Shown: positions 30,101 to 38,607 of the stretch, in pieces | Numbering within the stretch: position 1 is the first letter of the stretch | Layout: every line of letters starts with the position of its first letter | From: Reticulitermes speratus | Lineage: Eukaryota; Arthropoda; Insecta; Blattodea; Rhinotermitidae | Direction of reading: 5' to 3' | Assembly (NCBI GenBank): GCA_021186555.1 | Contig: JAJKFL010000002.1 | Coordinates: forward strand, 9,919,001 to 9,983,000 | DNA: 64,000 nt | Translations under genes and position numbers: made by a program | The notes under the pieces: model-generated | The model's database searches: none | What the model was told of the DNA's origin: nothing | Seen by the model: the letters and a program-made list of their open reading frames with translations, nothing else

Positions 30101-32876
30101 TTCTAAAGTAGCCTACATCTGATAGTACAAACATGGTAAATTTATCTTCCCACCTGTACCACAAAAACTTCGCAAGCAGTGTCCGCTGATGTGACTAAGT
30201 TTAAATGTCACAAGAACGGACATTTCCTCAATTTTGAATTCATTCATCTCAGCCGTGTAGTTATCCATCAATATTCAGGTACATATCGTCAAAGTGCAGT
30301 TTTGTAAATTGCAACAATACTTGTTGTATTCTTATATATTTGGGTTATTTGCGTAACCATCATCAGAGAACTGTAGGCCTGCACATGCAGAAAATGGTTC
30401 ATATAGTCATGTACAGTAGGCTATGCAGTCTACAGCAGTACCGGTCTTAGCAAACACGGGGCCCAATAGCGATCCTTGTGGCGGGCCCCTAAAAGTTTAT
30501 TGTGCAGAGCAAAAAAAAAAAAGACTAAGGTTTTGGTATATTAACGTAAGTTAGGATGAAATATGAAAATGATCCATTTTCATCATTTTTAAAATTTACT
30601 AATGCGCAAATCCCCAATGAGAGGGGGGGGGGGGTCGCCTGTGAGCGTGGAGCTCGATCGCGTCAAATCGGTCCAATCGGCCTAAGGCCGGCCCTGTCGG
30701 GTACTTATTTATATGTTTGTCCCTCTAAAGTATTATGCATGTATGTAAAGGTAAAGTTCTCCCTAGAACGGGCCATGAAGGCCCAGATGGGGAGTAGGTA
30801 TAGCTCTACTCTTTCTTTAACCCCGGCACTAGATGAGGGTGGGTGGTCAACTCCACGCCCCGGCTGCTTTACCCCCGGGAAAGAGACCCGGTACACATTG
30901 TATAGGAGGCAGGGTGGTCCTCAGGGACGGTCTGGACGGGTGCGGAAAATCTCGCCCCCACCGAGATTCGATCCCCGGACCGTCCAACCCGTAGCGAGTC
31001 GCTATACCGACTGAGCTATCCCGGCCCATTATGCATCTGTGTATTCTTAGGAATTGCTAATCTTTACAAGCATTCCGGTGTTGTTTAAATGTTAAATTAT
31101 TAAAATACAAATATTGTATACACAACAGCTATTGGTGTCCTTACGTTACATGCGTGCAATTATTTCTTCAAGCTTTGTTTTAATTTTAGAATGCAAGCAA
31201 AATGCGTATTTTGCTACAGGGACGTACGTATCCTATAAGCCAGTAATCTCTAGACTGTATGCTGTATATGGCTATACGAAATGATATATCAGCCCATAAA
31301 CCGTTTTACATATTTTGATCATATTCGACATGACAGCCTTAAATATAATTATTCTCAGTTTTTAAGTAAGCTTAATAGACATCAACAAAGCCGTTGGTAA
31401 TGTGTACTACGCACAGCGTACACCCCTTTCAGTCTTATTACATACGTGTCTACTATTAAACAATTCTATATCTTGCATAAAACCCCATGTAGCCTTATTT
31501 TTGTAATTATTCATTATCTTAATATAAAGCCAGGAACGTAATTTTTCCATTTCCGCTTTTCTTTAAGTAGGCCGACACGTAAAAAATAGTGGGGTTTCTA
31601 AGGAATTAAACAGAAATTTCATTTTCATTACTTTCGTGCTGTCCATGTGCTGGTTACTTCACTAAACAAAAAAAAAGTCTGCATTTCATAACTCATCATG
31701 TCATTGGTGCTAATATCTCTGTATAATTTTTGTAATTAAGACCTCAAGTTATTGCTGCCGTTGTGATTGAATTAGCATTTCAACGCCAAGCCGTGACGTT
31801 ATGTGCCATCGGGTATATTGGGCTCGAAATAATTTATAACAGCCGTATGGAGAGCAAGAAATCCTTTATAGGCTAATGACAATTTTATTTCTGTGCTTCC
31901 ATCAGTCTCCTGAGTCTTTTGAAGGAATCTGATAAAGGGACCTTCGCTCTTCTGGTATGCCACGCAGCGTACGTTGGTAGTTGGTTACCGACGTTTCGGG
32001 ACAGCCTATCGAACCCATTTTCAACAGTCAAGCAGTTCGTTCTACTTGTACTGCTTGACCCTTGAACATGGGACTGTAGGGTGTCCCGAAACGTCGGTAA
32101 CGAACTACCAACCTACACTGCGTAACATCACAGAAGAGCGAGGGCCTCGACCACACCGCGGCGGAAGCCTGAAATCTCACAGAGTGTGATGAAATTTTAC
32201 GTTGAAAGAAATATGAAAAGAATCTGCGAATTTGTGGATAGGCGAAGAATATTGATCGGCGGGAGGAGGGAGAAGTTCGCAAAAGGCCAACGAAAATTGC
32301 ACTTGGCGGTATAACGAATACTATTGCGACCATCGTCTTATTGCTACTTTTGTAAAATATTATATTGTTAAAACGTGAAAGAACACATCATTTGTACGTC
32401 TTTATAACAGGAGGAATTGTTACACCGTGATTTGTTCACGTACGTGCTGAAACATCAACCTTATCCAAATTGAGTTACCCTGAAGATTGAGTCAGCACGT
32501 TCCTCCGAAACGTCGGGACAAACTTATTATCCTACACAGTGTAACAACCCAGAAGACCATCATTTGATCTTCATTACTTCCACACATTCAGGGATAATCG
32601 TCCGTGTAAGCCGATTTGATTGAGGAATATGAAAAGACCAACGTAAATGAGAAAAGAACACAGTCGGGCTGAATGGAAACCACGGAACGATCGTATTTTA
32701 TATATAAGAAAAATAAAATAAACTAATTTGCTGGTACAAACCTTTTTCAAATCCAACTTCTTGATGGCAGGATACGACGGACATTTCCCAAGACTAAGAC
32801 TCTGTCCCAAAACACGTTGACAACAAACAATTAACACTGTCAAATAGATGATCCTAATAACCACAGCCATTTTCAT
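24107..32876 (-). CDS. ApoD: Apolipoprotein D-like secreted lipocalin
   Basis: Four exons on the minus strand: 32876-32742, 26355-26225, 25863-25661 and 24243-24107 (stop TAA). Phases join, giving about 201 residues, close to ApoD. Exon 1 starts with a signal peptide (MKMAVV, then a hydrophobic run ending near CCQRVLG) and GKCPSYPAIKKLDLKK. Exon 2 begins FEGNWYEVERSF, the lipocalin G-x-W-Y motif of strand A. Exon 3 has VYRVLDTDYDNYAILWSCS, the ApoD-type strand F-G block with conserved Cys. Exon 4 has DLIWVLGRDRELP, the C-terminal helix AxVYNRLSEL, and ends KNCPAF. The Cys in GKCP, ASC, WSC and KNC can form the two usual disulfides. Insect relatives (NLaz/GLaz/Karl, Lazarillo) carry hydrophobic ligands in haemolymph; which one this is cannot be told. 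A second ATG lies two codons downstream. Intron 1 is about 6.4 kb and full of repeats. AATAAA lies 164 nt past the stop on the minus strand. Confidence 0.93.
24328..24605. mobile_element. Foldback element with 37-bp terminal inverted repeats and ribozyme-like motif
   Basis: The inverted repeats run 24337-24373 ('acataaaatcgtaatccgac' onward) and 24523-24560 (ends 'gattttatgt'). Outside them an 11-bp direct repeat 'gtaactgctac' occurs at 24328-24338 and 24595-24605, a likely target duplication, leaving about 34 bp of tail on the right. The minus strand at 24456-24412 has a hammerhead-like fold. The element lies upstream of the last ApoD exon, in the intron. Confidence 0.8.
24412..24456 (-). 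ncRNA. Hammerhead-like motif, degraded
   Basis: On the minus strand: helix I AGUCC (24456-24452) with GGACU (24416-24412); core CUAAAGA (24451-24445), in which the G of CUGANGA is A; one extra U (24444); helix II GAAC/GUUC; GAAA; then CACGUU in place of CACGUGU. The order and spacing match 35030-35073, although the surrounding sequences differ. The mutated core suggests it no longer cleaves. Confidence 0.45.
24690..24895. mobile_element. Foldback MITE
   Basis: Inverted arms: 'aagtctttctgagatgttatgttatgttagctggtaaatagttac' and 'gtaactatgatttgacatgggataacctaccagatgac'. The inner arms 'gtgccttcttcttcagggtcaggta' and 'gaccctgaagatgaaggcacc' are also inverted. The plus strand right arm reads CCUGAAGAUGAAGG...GCUUC, but the GAAA is reduced to AAA. 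Confidence 0.75.
26580..26680. repeat. Partial hAT-like MITE remnant
   Basis: 'gagctgcacaaatcctgg' and 'cttctggcacctagaattttg' resemble the ends and body of the element at 41710-41851. It is incomplete. Confidence 0.4.
27470..28900 (-). pseudogene. Decayed coding-like stretch, possibly a DNA transposase
   Basis: On the minus strand, pieces of coding-like sequence appear: near 28730-28560 a frame with ITVGPECTGMTVETLKN, SWWFGQDLIHELIS, TNKFFI, then a stop; near 28500 SNKHIADAFDGSGQKSGHTS; and 27755-27525 with LNEMRKAGPYVSKKYQQT. The hAT-like MITE at 27743-28035 interrupts it. The tone (short D-containing blocks, then 'NKFFI') is transposase-like, perhaps piggyBac, but I do not recognise a diagnostic motif. 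Confidence 0.3.
27743..28035. mobile_element. hAT-like MITE (cagtgcttttcaacc ... caaaagcactg)
   Basis: Terminal inverted repeats are 'cagtgcttttcaacc' and 'agttcaaaagcactg'. Flanking octamers 'tcctagac' and 'ccctagat' agree at six of eight positions, as expected for an old 8-bp target duplication of the hAT superfamily. Internal 'cataccac' motifs near each end are also inverted. No transposase. Confidence 0.8.
30436..30696. mobile_element. hAT-like nonautonomous element (cagggccggccttagg ends)
   Basis: The right end 'cctaaggccggccctg' mirrors the left end 'cagtaccggtcttagc' with some mismatches, and the body has the 'gggcccaa...gcgggcccc' and 'ggggggtcgcc' pattern common in this class. The flanks do not show a clear target duplication. 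Confidence 0.6.
30735..31028 (-). mobile_element. tRNA-derived SINE, family A, best copy
   Basis: On the minus strand the element begins 'gggccgggatagctcagtcg', an A box, and continues to a B box 'gggatcgaatctcgg' about 50 bp later. A body of roughly 220 bp follows, with 'tttcccgggggtaaagcagc', 'cggggcgtggagttgacc' and 'gggttaaagaaagagtagag'. The Pol III promoter boxes are well spaced and nearly intact. The tRNA identity is not clear because the cloverleaf does not close. Other copies: 2930, 7285, 12225, 35250, 50705, 52185 and 55585. Confidence 0.88.
31945..32190. mobile_element. Foldback MITE, long copy of the cgctcttctg family
   Basis: The left arm is 'cgctcttctggtatgcc', 'gttggtagttggttaccgac', 'gtttcgggac'; the right arm is 'gtcccgaaac', 'gtcggtaacgaactaccaac', 'cgtaacatcacagaagagcg'. 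A second inverted level, 'aacagtcaagcagttcg' with 'tactgcttgaccctt', fills the centre. Both inner arms read GUCCC-GAAACGUC-GGUAAC on their own strand, the stem II, GAAA, helix III and helix I order of the ribozyme-like family. Confidence 0.82.
32440..32555 (+). mobile_element. Foldback MITE, right half
   Basis: The right half only: 'gttaccctgaagattgagtc', 'cctccgaaacgtcggg', then 'cagtgtaacaacccagaag'. CUGAAGA and GAAACGUC are intact on the plus strand, but stem II has mutated on its 5' side. Confidence 0.65.
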
Positions 32877-33270
32877 CTGAACAGCTCGGATGCAACTGCC
32901 TCAGTTCCGAACGAATAGCGACCCAATTGTCCCCTGTTCCCCACCAGGATGTTCTCTTCACTCCAGAAGAGGAGCGAATGTGAAGAGTAGTGCAACACTT
33001 AGCGCCGTACTTCCTGTTTCAGCACGTTGCATAAGTGGTGCCCCGCCTCGCGAGAGAGGCGACGTGAAAGTTGGTGGGAATAATCCATTGAACGGACATG
33101 TTTCTGGCGCCATGTTCAGATGCACGTATGTGCGTAAAATGTGTTTGTGAAGAAAACTTAAAGATATGGGATCTCAACATTTTTTTGGTTTCCATCGGGT
33201 TTCTGCTCAACACAGGTAGCCGTTCTGTTCTTCATATCATTTAACTGAAGATATGGAATACAAGTTCAGT

Positions 33271-33699
33271 ATAGAGGTACATAGCCGATCCCAGTGGCCG
33301 TGCGGTCTAAGGCGTGGGTCTTCGGCCGCTCATTACTAGGATCGTGGGTTCGAATCCCACCGGGGGCATGGATGTTTGTGTTGTGTTTGTTGTAAGGACG
33401 GTAGCATGGAACGTAAAGTGACATGAAAGACGAAAGGATTTAAACAGTACAAAAATGGATCAAAGGGGAAAAACCCCGGACAGGCAAAAAAAAAAAAAAA
33501 TCCCACCGGGGGCATGGATGTCTGTCTCTTGTGAGTGTTGTGTGTTGTCAGGTAGAGGCCTCTGCGACGGGCTGATCACTCGTCCAGAGAAGTCCTACCG
33601 AGTGTGGTGTGTCTGAGTGTGATCGTGAAGCCTCGAAATGAGGCGGCCTAGGCCCCCAAGGGGCTGTCGAGCCATTGGTAAAAAAAATAGAGGTGCATA
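33271..33699 (+). mobile_element. tRNA-derived SINE, family B, with 13-bp target duplication
   Basis: The SINE fills 33284-33686. The head 'gatcccagtggccgtgcggt' holds the A box and 'gtgggttcgaatcccacc' the B box. The body has 'gtcaggtagaggcctctgcg', 'ctgatcactcgtccagag', 'aggcggcctaggccccc' and an A-rich end. Direct repeats 'atagaggtacata' (33271-33283) and 'atagaggtgcata' (33687-33699) flank it, 12 of 13 identical. A tRNA-like head in a 270-bp retroposon, not a functional tRNA gene. The element is split by an insertion at 33375-33500. Related copy: 36425-36672. Confidence 0.9.
33375..33500 (+). mobile_element. Retroposed insert with poly-A tail, nested in SINE B
   Basis: A 126-bp sequence begins 'tttgtgttgtgtttgttg' and ends in 15 A (33486-33500). 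It is flanked by an exact 20-bp duplication of the SINE, 33355-33374 and 33501-33520. The other SINE-B copy at 36425-36672 shows that the two halves are normally contiguous. The source of the insert is unknown; it may be a LINE 3' end or a transcript. Confidence 0.88.
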
Positions 33700-33843
33700 A
33701 TGGTAGGAATTTAAGTTCTCAGAGTAAAAGTGCCGAGACGTCTAGAAATGTGTTACAGGTTGAAATAAATGAACAAGAATCGTGGTGTGAGGCAGTTGTT
33801 ATTTTGATGGTAGCGTCAGGCGTAAGCTCTTAAATGCGGAATA

Positions 33844-34442
33844 CATAGGGTTCCCATTCGTCCCGTTTTTCCAGGTGTCCCGTTTTAAAGAGAAATGTCT
33901 CGGTGTCCCGAGAACTTTTTTTCGAGATGACCAAATGTCTCGCATTTTGATTTGGTAGACTTTTCATTCACATCGCTGCAATAATGTAATTTATCCGTAT
34001 TCTACATCGATGGTTAGCGAGTTCAATATTTGTTATCTTTGGTTTCGTACGTCTGTTGGTGGAAATCGATTAGGTTTTTTCTTGGTAATGTTGGCAATGT
34101 TGTGAAACTGTAGCCCGTAAGTGACGATAAACAGCAGATTTTGTGAATCTTCCACAGAAAAGTGCCACTGATTCTGTGTGCTAACAGTCTTCCTTTCTAA
34201 TGCCATTTAATATTGCTTTGCAATTGCACAGTTTTACTTTTGGTTCCGTTTAGTGTTGATCACACTTGCAAAAGGTCTTTTACAGTGGTCTTAAAGCACT
34301 TGCATATGTATGAAAGGCAGTTTTTCTGTGAAAAATCAAATTTTTAAAATTTGTCCCTTTTTTCCCCCAAATGTGCTAGGTTTTTAGCATTAATTTCTGA
34401 AAATGTCCCGGTTTCCCTTAGAAGTATTAATAGAACCCTAGG
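33844..34442. mobile_element. Nonautonomous DNA element (agggttcccattcgtcccg end)
   Basis: The left end is 'agggttcccattcgtcccg' with repeated 'gtcccg' and 'tgtctcg' words; the right side has 'aaatgtcccggtttcccttag' and ends 'aatagaaccctagg', inverted to the start. Short imperfect ends and no coding sequence suggest a hAT-like deletion derivative. Confidence 0.55.
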
Positions 34443-34878
34443 AATGCAACAATAAACAGTTCAGAAATTTAAATACTTTAAAAGAATGTCGCTCCCGCCT
34501 CAAACAAAGCAGTCTGAAATTAACACAAGCTGCCTATAAGAAATTATTGTCTTTAAAAGAATGCCACGGCACTCGAAGAAGCACCGGCTCGGCCTGGATG
34601 GCCCCGACTCTGTTACGATTCTGTGTAATTGACTAAATGGAATAATGTTTTAAAATAAAATAGAGTAGAAGTTCTGTTGCGACTGTACAATATAAGAGCT
34701 TGGCACTAAGCTAAGTTTAGGTTTTGTTAGTGTAACGTGAGAAGAGGGGGGTAAAAGAAGAATGAAAGTTGCATATATGAGGTCCCGTAGGTGATTGTGG
34801 GCGTAACTTCACGAGACAATACGAAGTGAAAAAGGAACAGATCTAATGCTAAATGAGAAGAAGGTAAAAGAAGTAAAC

Positions 34879-35195
34879 AAATATCAAGGAAATATTAAAT
34901 TAATTTTTTTAGACCAACTGATGCACCATTAAAACCACTTTTTATTGTAGCTTTATTAAAATTATTAAAATTATACCCCTACACGTGTTTCGATCCTCGG
35001 ATCATCGTCAGGGGTTTTTTTTTGAAAGCTACCCCCTGACGATGATCCGAGGATCGAAACACGTGTAGGGGTATAATTTTAATAATTTTAATAAAGCTAC
35101 AATAAAAAGAGGTTTTAATGGTGCATCAGTTGGTCTAAAAAATTAATTTAATATGACGAAGATGCACGGTGTCAACAATGTGAAATATCAAGGAA
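34879..35195. mobile_element. Long foldback element with near-perfect 123-bp arms
   Basis: Arms 34892-35014 and 35032-35154 are inverted and almost identical, separated by a 17-bp T-rich spacer. A 13-bp direct repeat 'aaatatcaaggaa' lies at 34879-34891 and 35183-35195, a probable target duplication, leaving a 28-bp tail on the right of the palindrome. No coding capacity. Low divergence between arms means a recent origin or gene conversion. The right arm contains the ribozyme-like motif listed separately. Confidence 0.9.
35030..35073 (+). ncRNA. Hammerhead-ribozyme-like motif
   Basis: Helix I: UACCCC (35030-35035) with GGGGUA (35068-35073), six pairs. Core: CUGACGA (35036-35042). One extra U (35043). 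Helix II: GAUCC (35044-35048) with GGAUC (35051-35055). Then GAAA (35056-35059). Helix III: ACAC/GUGU (35059-35066), a palindrome with no loop, then A at 35067 as the cleavage-site base before GGGG. All core bases of a hammerhead are present except that the U between core and helix II is not standard. With a palindromic helix III the active form would be a dimer, as described for small hammerheads of Penelope-like elements. The mirror arm on the minus strand has only three helix I pairs. Confidence 0.6.
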
Positions 35196-35249
35196 GTTGG
35201 AAATGATAAGCAGACTGGGCGTAATATTGTAAAATGGTAAATATTCCCT

Positions 35250-35545
35250 TATACTCGCCATGAACGCATATAGGGGGAATAGAGTATAGTTCCATTCCTT
35301 CTTAACTTTATCAGTAGATGGAGGTGAATGGTCAGCTTTATGTCCCGGCAGCCTTACCCCCCCCCCCCCCCCCCCGGGAAAGGAACCCCGCTAGCTGTTG
35401 AATAAAGGCTGGGTGGGCCCCGGAGCCGGACTGGACGCTATGGAGCAGAGATAAATCTCTTTCCCCGGTCGGATATCAAACCACGATTCCTCGCGTCTAT
35501 CAGCCCTTAGCGTAGTCACTATACTGACTGAGCTATTCCGGATCT
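35250..35545 (-). mobile_element. tRNA-derived SINE, family A
   Basis: Full-length copy in the minus orientation: body 'ccattccttcttaac', 'gtagatggaggtgaatgg', 'cagctttatgtcccggc', a C run at 35359-35376 and the tRNA-like head at the right ('gtcactatactgactgagc', with B box near 35478). The C-run again falls inside the element at the family's 'ccccggg' position. Confidence 0.85.
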
Positions 35546-36390
35546 CCGCACTGCCATACAATTTCAATTTCAATTTATTTCATCTTCAAACAGATCTAAA
35601 TCAACAGGCCATACAACCATTGGATATAGAATGTGTCACATAATTATCATGTTCAAATCTTCTCCAGAATCAAGTCAATACTATCTTCCCAATCTTACTT
35701 CTTAAAGAGTTTTTATGTAACCGCGTCCTTAGTCTAGAATTCATTGATCTAAGCAAAAGCTAGGCATATTGTACTTTAGTGAGTTGTGCTTGGGATGTCT
35801 CGGATGTTTGACGTGTGACATTCGTTAGAAAAAATTTGGAGCGTGATATTGTCTTGGTCTGATAGTACTCAGTGTTTGCTATTAAACCAGGGTGACCCAG
35901 TTTTTACGTTTGCATCACGATTGTCAAGCACACGACGTAATTAGTGTGTCATGTACTATGAACATTATTATTAGTAGTATTACCTGGTTATTACGTCCAC
36001 TACACTGTATTGCATATGGATGCCGCATGCAATTCGGTATGTCGTCACAGAAAGTGAAATGCGGACATACGTTTCGATGGGAAGTGAATTTGAGGGTGAG
36101 GATAAGAGTAGCCAGGGACATCTTAAGGTGTACTTAGTCCAAGGGTCTTGACTTCTACTACGAGTCCTCCCGATTTGCGGAGCACGTATTATTTTTCAAG
36201 CCAGCATTGACTGTAAAATCTTGCGATTGCTACCTGGCTGATTTCTTAGAGAATTGCCATATAAATTATTACACTATAAAGAGAACTGATGGATGCCTGG
36301 GGCTAAAAACAAATACTGGGAAAATTAAAATATGAAATAAATAAATAAAGTGTAAAATAAGCCCATGATTTTGTATAAGCCATTATTTCT

Positions 36391-36427
36391 TCTCTCTCTC
36401 TCTATCTCTCTCTCTCCCTCTCTCTCC
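36391..36427. repeat. CT-rich microsatellite
   Basis: An imperfect (TC)n tract directly abuts the tail of the minus-strand SINE-B copy. Confidence 0.9.
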
Positions 36428-36672
36428 ATGGCTCGACAGCCCTAGTGAGCCTAGGCCCCGTCTATGAGGTTCCTCGATAACACTCAGACACACCACACTC
36501 TGTAGGACTCCTCTGGATGGGTGATCAGCTCATCGCAAAGACCTCTACCTGACAACACACAACAGTCACAAGAGACAGACATCCATGCCCCCGGCGGAAT
36601 TCGAACCCGCAATCCCAGCAAGCAAGCGGCCGTATACCCACGCTTTAGACCGCGCGGTCACTGGGATCGGCC
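36425..36672 (-). mobile_element. tRNA-derived SINE, family B, minus-strand copy
   Basis: On the minus strand: 'ggccgatcccagtgaccgcg' head, B box 'gggttcgaattccgcc', then 'gcatggatgtctgtctc', 'gtcaggtagaggtctttgcg' and 'cctaggctcactaggg'. It is uninterrupted, so it supplies the reference that shows the 33375-33500 sequence to be an insert. Confidence 0.88.
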
Positions 36673-36845
36673 AAAGACCGTTATTAATCCTGAAAATTTA
36701 AGCTCTTTCAGTAATTCACATTGCGCGTTCTTTACGCCTTTAAAGCCTGGTGTCTATTCAAGTGCATCACCAGGTCTGGCACTAAAACATACATGCATAT
36801 GTAAATACATACATATACATACATATGTACATATAAATCTATGTG

Positions 36846-36849
<4 letters not shown>

Positions 36850-36887
<38 letters not shown>
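36850..36887. repeat. CA/CG microsatellite
   Basis: 'cacgcgcgcacacac' followed by a pure (AC)n tract. Confidence 0.95.
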
Positions 36888-36959
36888 ATGTATTCCATAT
36901 ATCCAAAATTTAGAGAAAGCAGTGATGTGAAATATGTTACACAAATACAAAATACAGAG

Positions 36960-38600
36960 TACAAGAATATATACAGCTGGTAATAGGATTATGGGTCATT
37001 GTTAAACATCAGAACTTCATCAAGAGAATTCAAGGATTGTGTATTTCAGTATCTTCTTAATGCTGCTTTAAAATCAGCTTCATCAATAATGAGTCTGTGT
37101 GGTAAGATGTTGTATATTTTGGTGCCAGCATGTTACATATTTTTTCTGATTAACACAGCAGTTTGGTAGTTGGTCTATGAAGATGGTCTTGGTTCCTTAT
37201 ATTAAAACCATGTACAGCTGAATTTTTTTTTTAAATTTTCTTGGATATTTACAATGAATCTCATTAAGGAAAATATGTATTCACATGGATCAGGCAAAAT
37301 CGCTAATCTCTTCAACAGACCTCTACATGAATTTCTAGGTTTTGCACCAACCAAAATTCTAACAAATTTCAGGTAGTTGTCACTTTGTAAACCAAGTAAT
37401 TTTGCATTTACAGACTCTTTTAGTGGATACTGAGGAGAATTATTGTAATACATTTTATTATATTTCTTCAATCTAGATTCACAGACAAGTAATTGGCAGT
37501 AACCATTTACTTGTGGGAGCTAGGACAAATTTTGATGCTGAAGAGAAATCTTCAATATTTGAATAGAAGTCAAGACACAAATGCCACATGTAAATATTAT
37601 GATTTCTAATAGGGTATGTTTTCCTGCATGAGGTCATTTATGTGTGAGATAAAAGTAAGGATTCTAGAATTGACCCTTTGGGAGTTCCGTGTTTTATTGT
37701 TCCCCATTCTGAGAAAAAATTCGAAAACCATTACATGATTTTATTTCAACATTTTGTTTACTGTTGGATAGGATCCAAACCAATTTGCACCTTCCTCGAA
37801 TGCCATAAAAATGTGATTTACCTAGCAAGATTTTGTAATTTATAGTCACAAGCCTTGACCGACTCACATAAAACTTCTCCAGCATGCCTTCTTTGGTTAC
37901 AAGATTTGAATACAATATCTTTTAGCTTGCAGGCAGCATTGTTTGTAGATAGCCCTTTCCTGAAGCCAAATTGTTCTGGAACCAATATGTTATTAGCATG
38001 TAAATGTTGCCTTAACCTATTACACATAGTCTTTTCAAGTTTTGTACCGAACATCGTTAATAGTACAACAGGAATGTAAGTTGTCATGTAAGTTTTGTCT
38101 TCCTTTTTCTACAGTGGTTTGCCAGTGTTGGTTCTTATACAATCAGGGAAAACACCTGTGTATAGTGAGTGATTACAGATACACCTTTATGGGCGACTAA
38201 TTTTAGATATGGATGTTTTCATAAATTTGCCTGTTATTTCATCATAACCTGATGAGTTTTTTGATTTGAGGTTAAGTTATTTTACTTTTATCTGAGTTTC
38301 AGTGGTGAGAATAATTTTAAGACCAGGAAAATTGTCAGGGAAGGGTTCTTTTGAAAACTATATAGCATCTTCTTTCCCCACTTGATGTAAATTTAAAATT
38401 TCAGTAACTGTTAGAAAGAAATTTTTAAAAACAGCAGCCACGTTTTCGGGATCCATTAATTCTTTACTGTTTATAAGAAAGGAGGGCATCTGTGCGGTTG
38501 AATGCACATTTCCTACCGTTGTTTTTTACAATGTTCCATGTTGCTTTCAATTTAATATCGTATTTTGCTATAATTCTAGCATGCGCTAGGCTGTCATCAA
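36960..38600 (-). mobile_element. Jockey-type LINE, 5'-truncated and frame-broken
   Basis: On the minus strand, from the right: KLKATWNIVKNNG (about 38560-38520), worn linker sequence, then at 38087-37818 VPEQFGFRKGLSTNNAACKL, the start of a reverse transcriptase domain (EQFGFR motif), a FYGIRG segment near 37800, and at 37471-37202 LVGAKPRNSCRGLLKRLAIL with CEYIFSLMRFIVN, the post-RT part. The catalytic middle is deleted or scrambled. It is distinct from the LINEs at 4756 and 8010. The 5' truncation point lies about 20 bp or less from the CIAO3 start codon at 38608. Confidence 0.85.
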
Positions 38601-38607
38601 CATTGTT

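Larger units (their letters stand above)
32877..38607. other. Intergenic region between divergent ApoD-like and CIAO3 genes
   Basis: Nearly all of this 5.7 kb that I can read is transposon: SINE-B with a nested insert (33271-33699), an AGGGTTCCC element (33844-34440), the long foldback (34879-35195), SINE-A (35250-35545), SINE-B minus (36425-36672), microsatellites, and a jockey-type LINE (36990-38600). The promoters of both genes must be in or beside these elements. Stretch 35560-36390 holds nothing I recognise. Confidence 0.65.

Noticed and set aside
30556..31014. A 152-codon open frame on the plus strand
   Set aside because: It runs through a hAT-like element and the antisense of SINE A; the peptide has no domain and the open frame is due to GC-rich SINE sequence.
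30965..31026. A possible tRNA gene on the minus strand
   Set aside because: Same reasoning: it is the head of SINE A, which has eight copies in the window.
33288..33362. A possible tRNA gene with good A and B boxes
   Set aside because: It continues directly into a SINE body with target duplication, and another copy with the same body exists at 36425; the cloverleaf is not complete.
34984..35075. The long palindrome as a transcription terminator or CRISPR-like repeat
   Set aside because: The window is eukaryotic and there is only one pair of inverted arms; it is a foldback transposon.
36521..36913. A 130-codon open frame on the plus strand
   Set aside because: It is the antisense of SINE B followed by a CA microsatellite.
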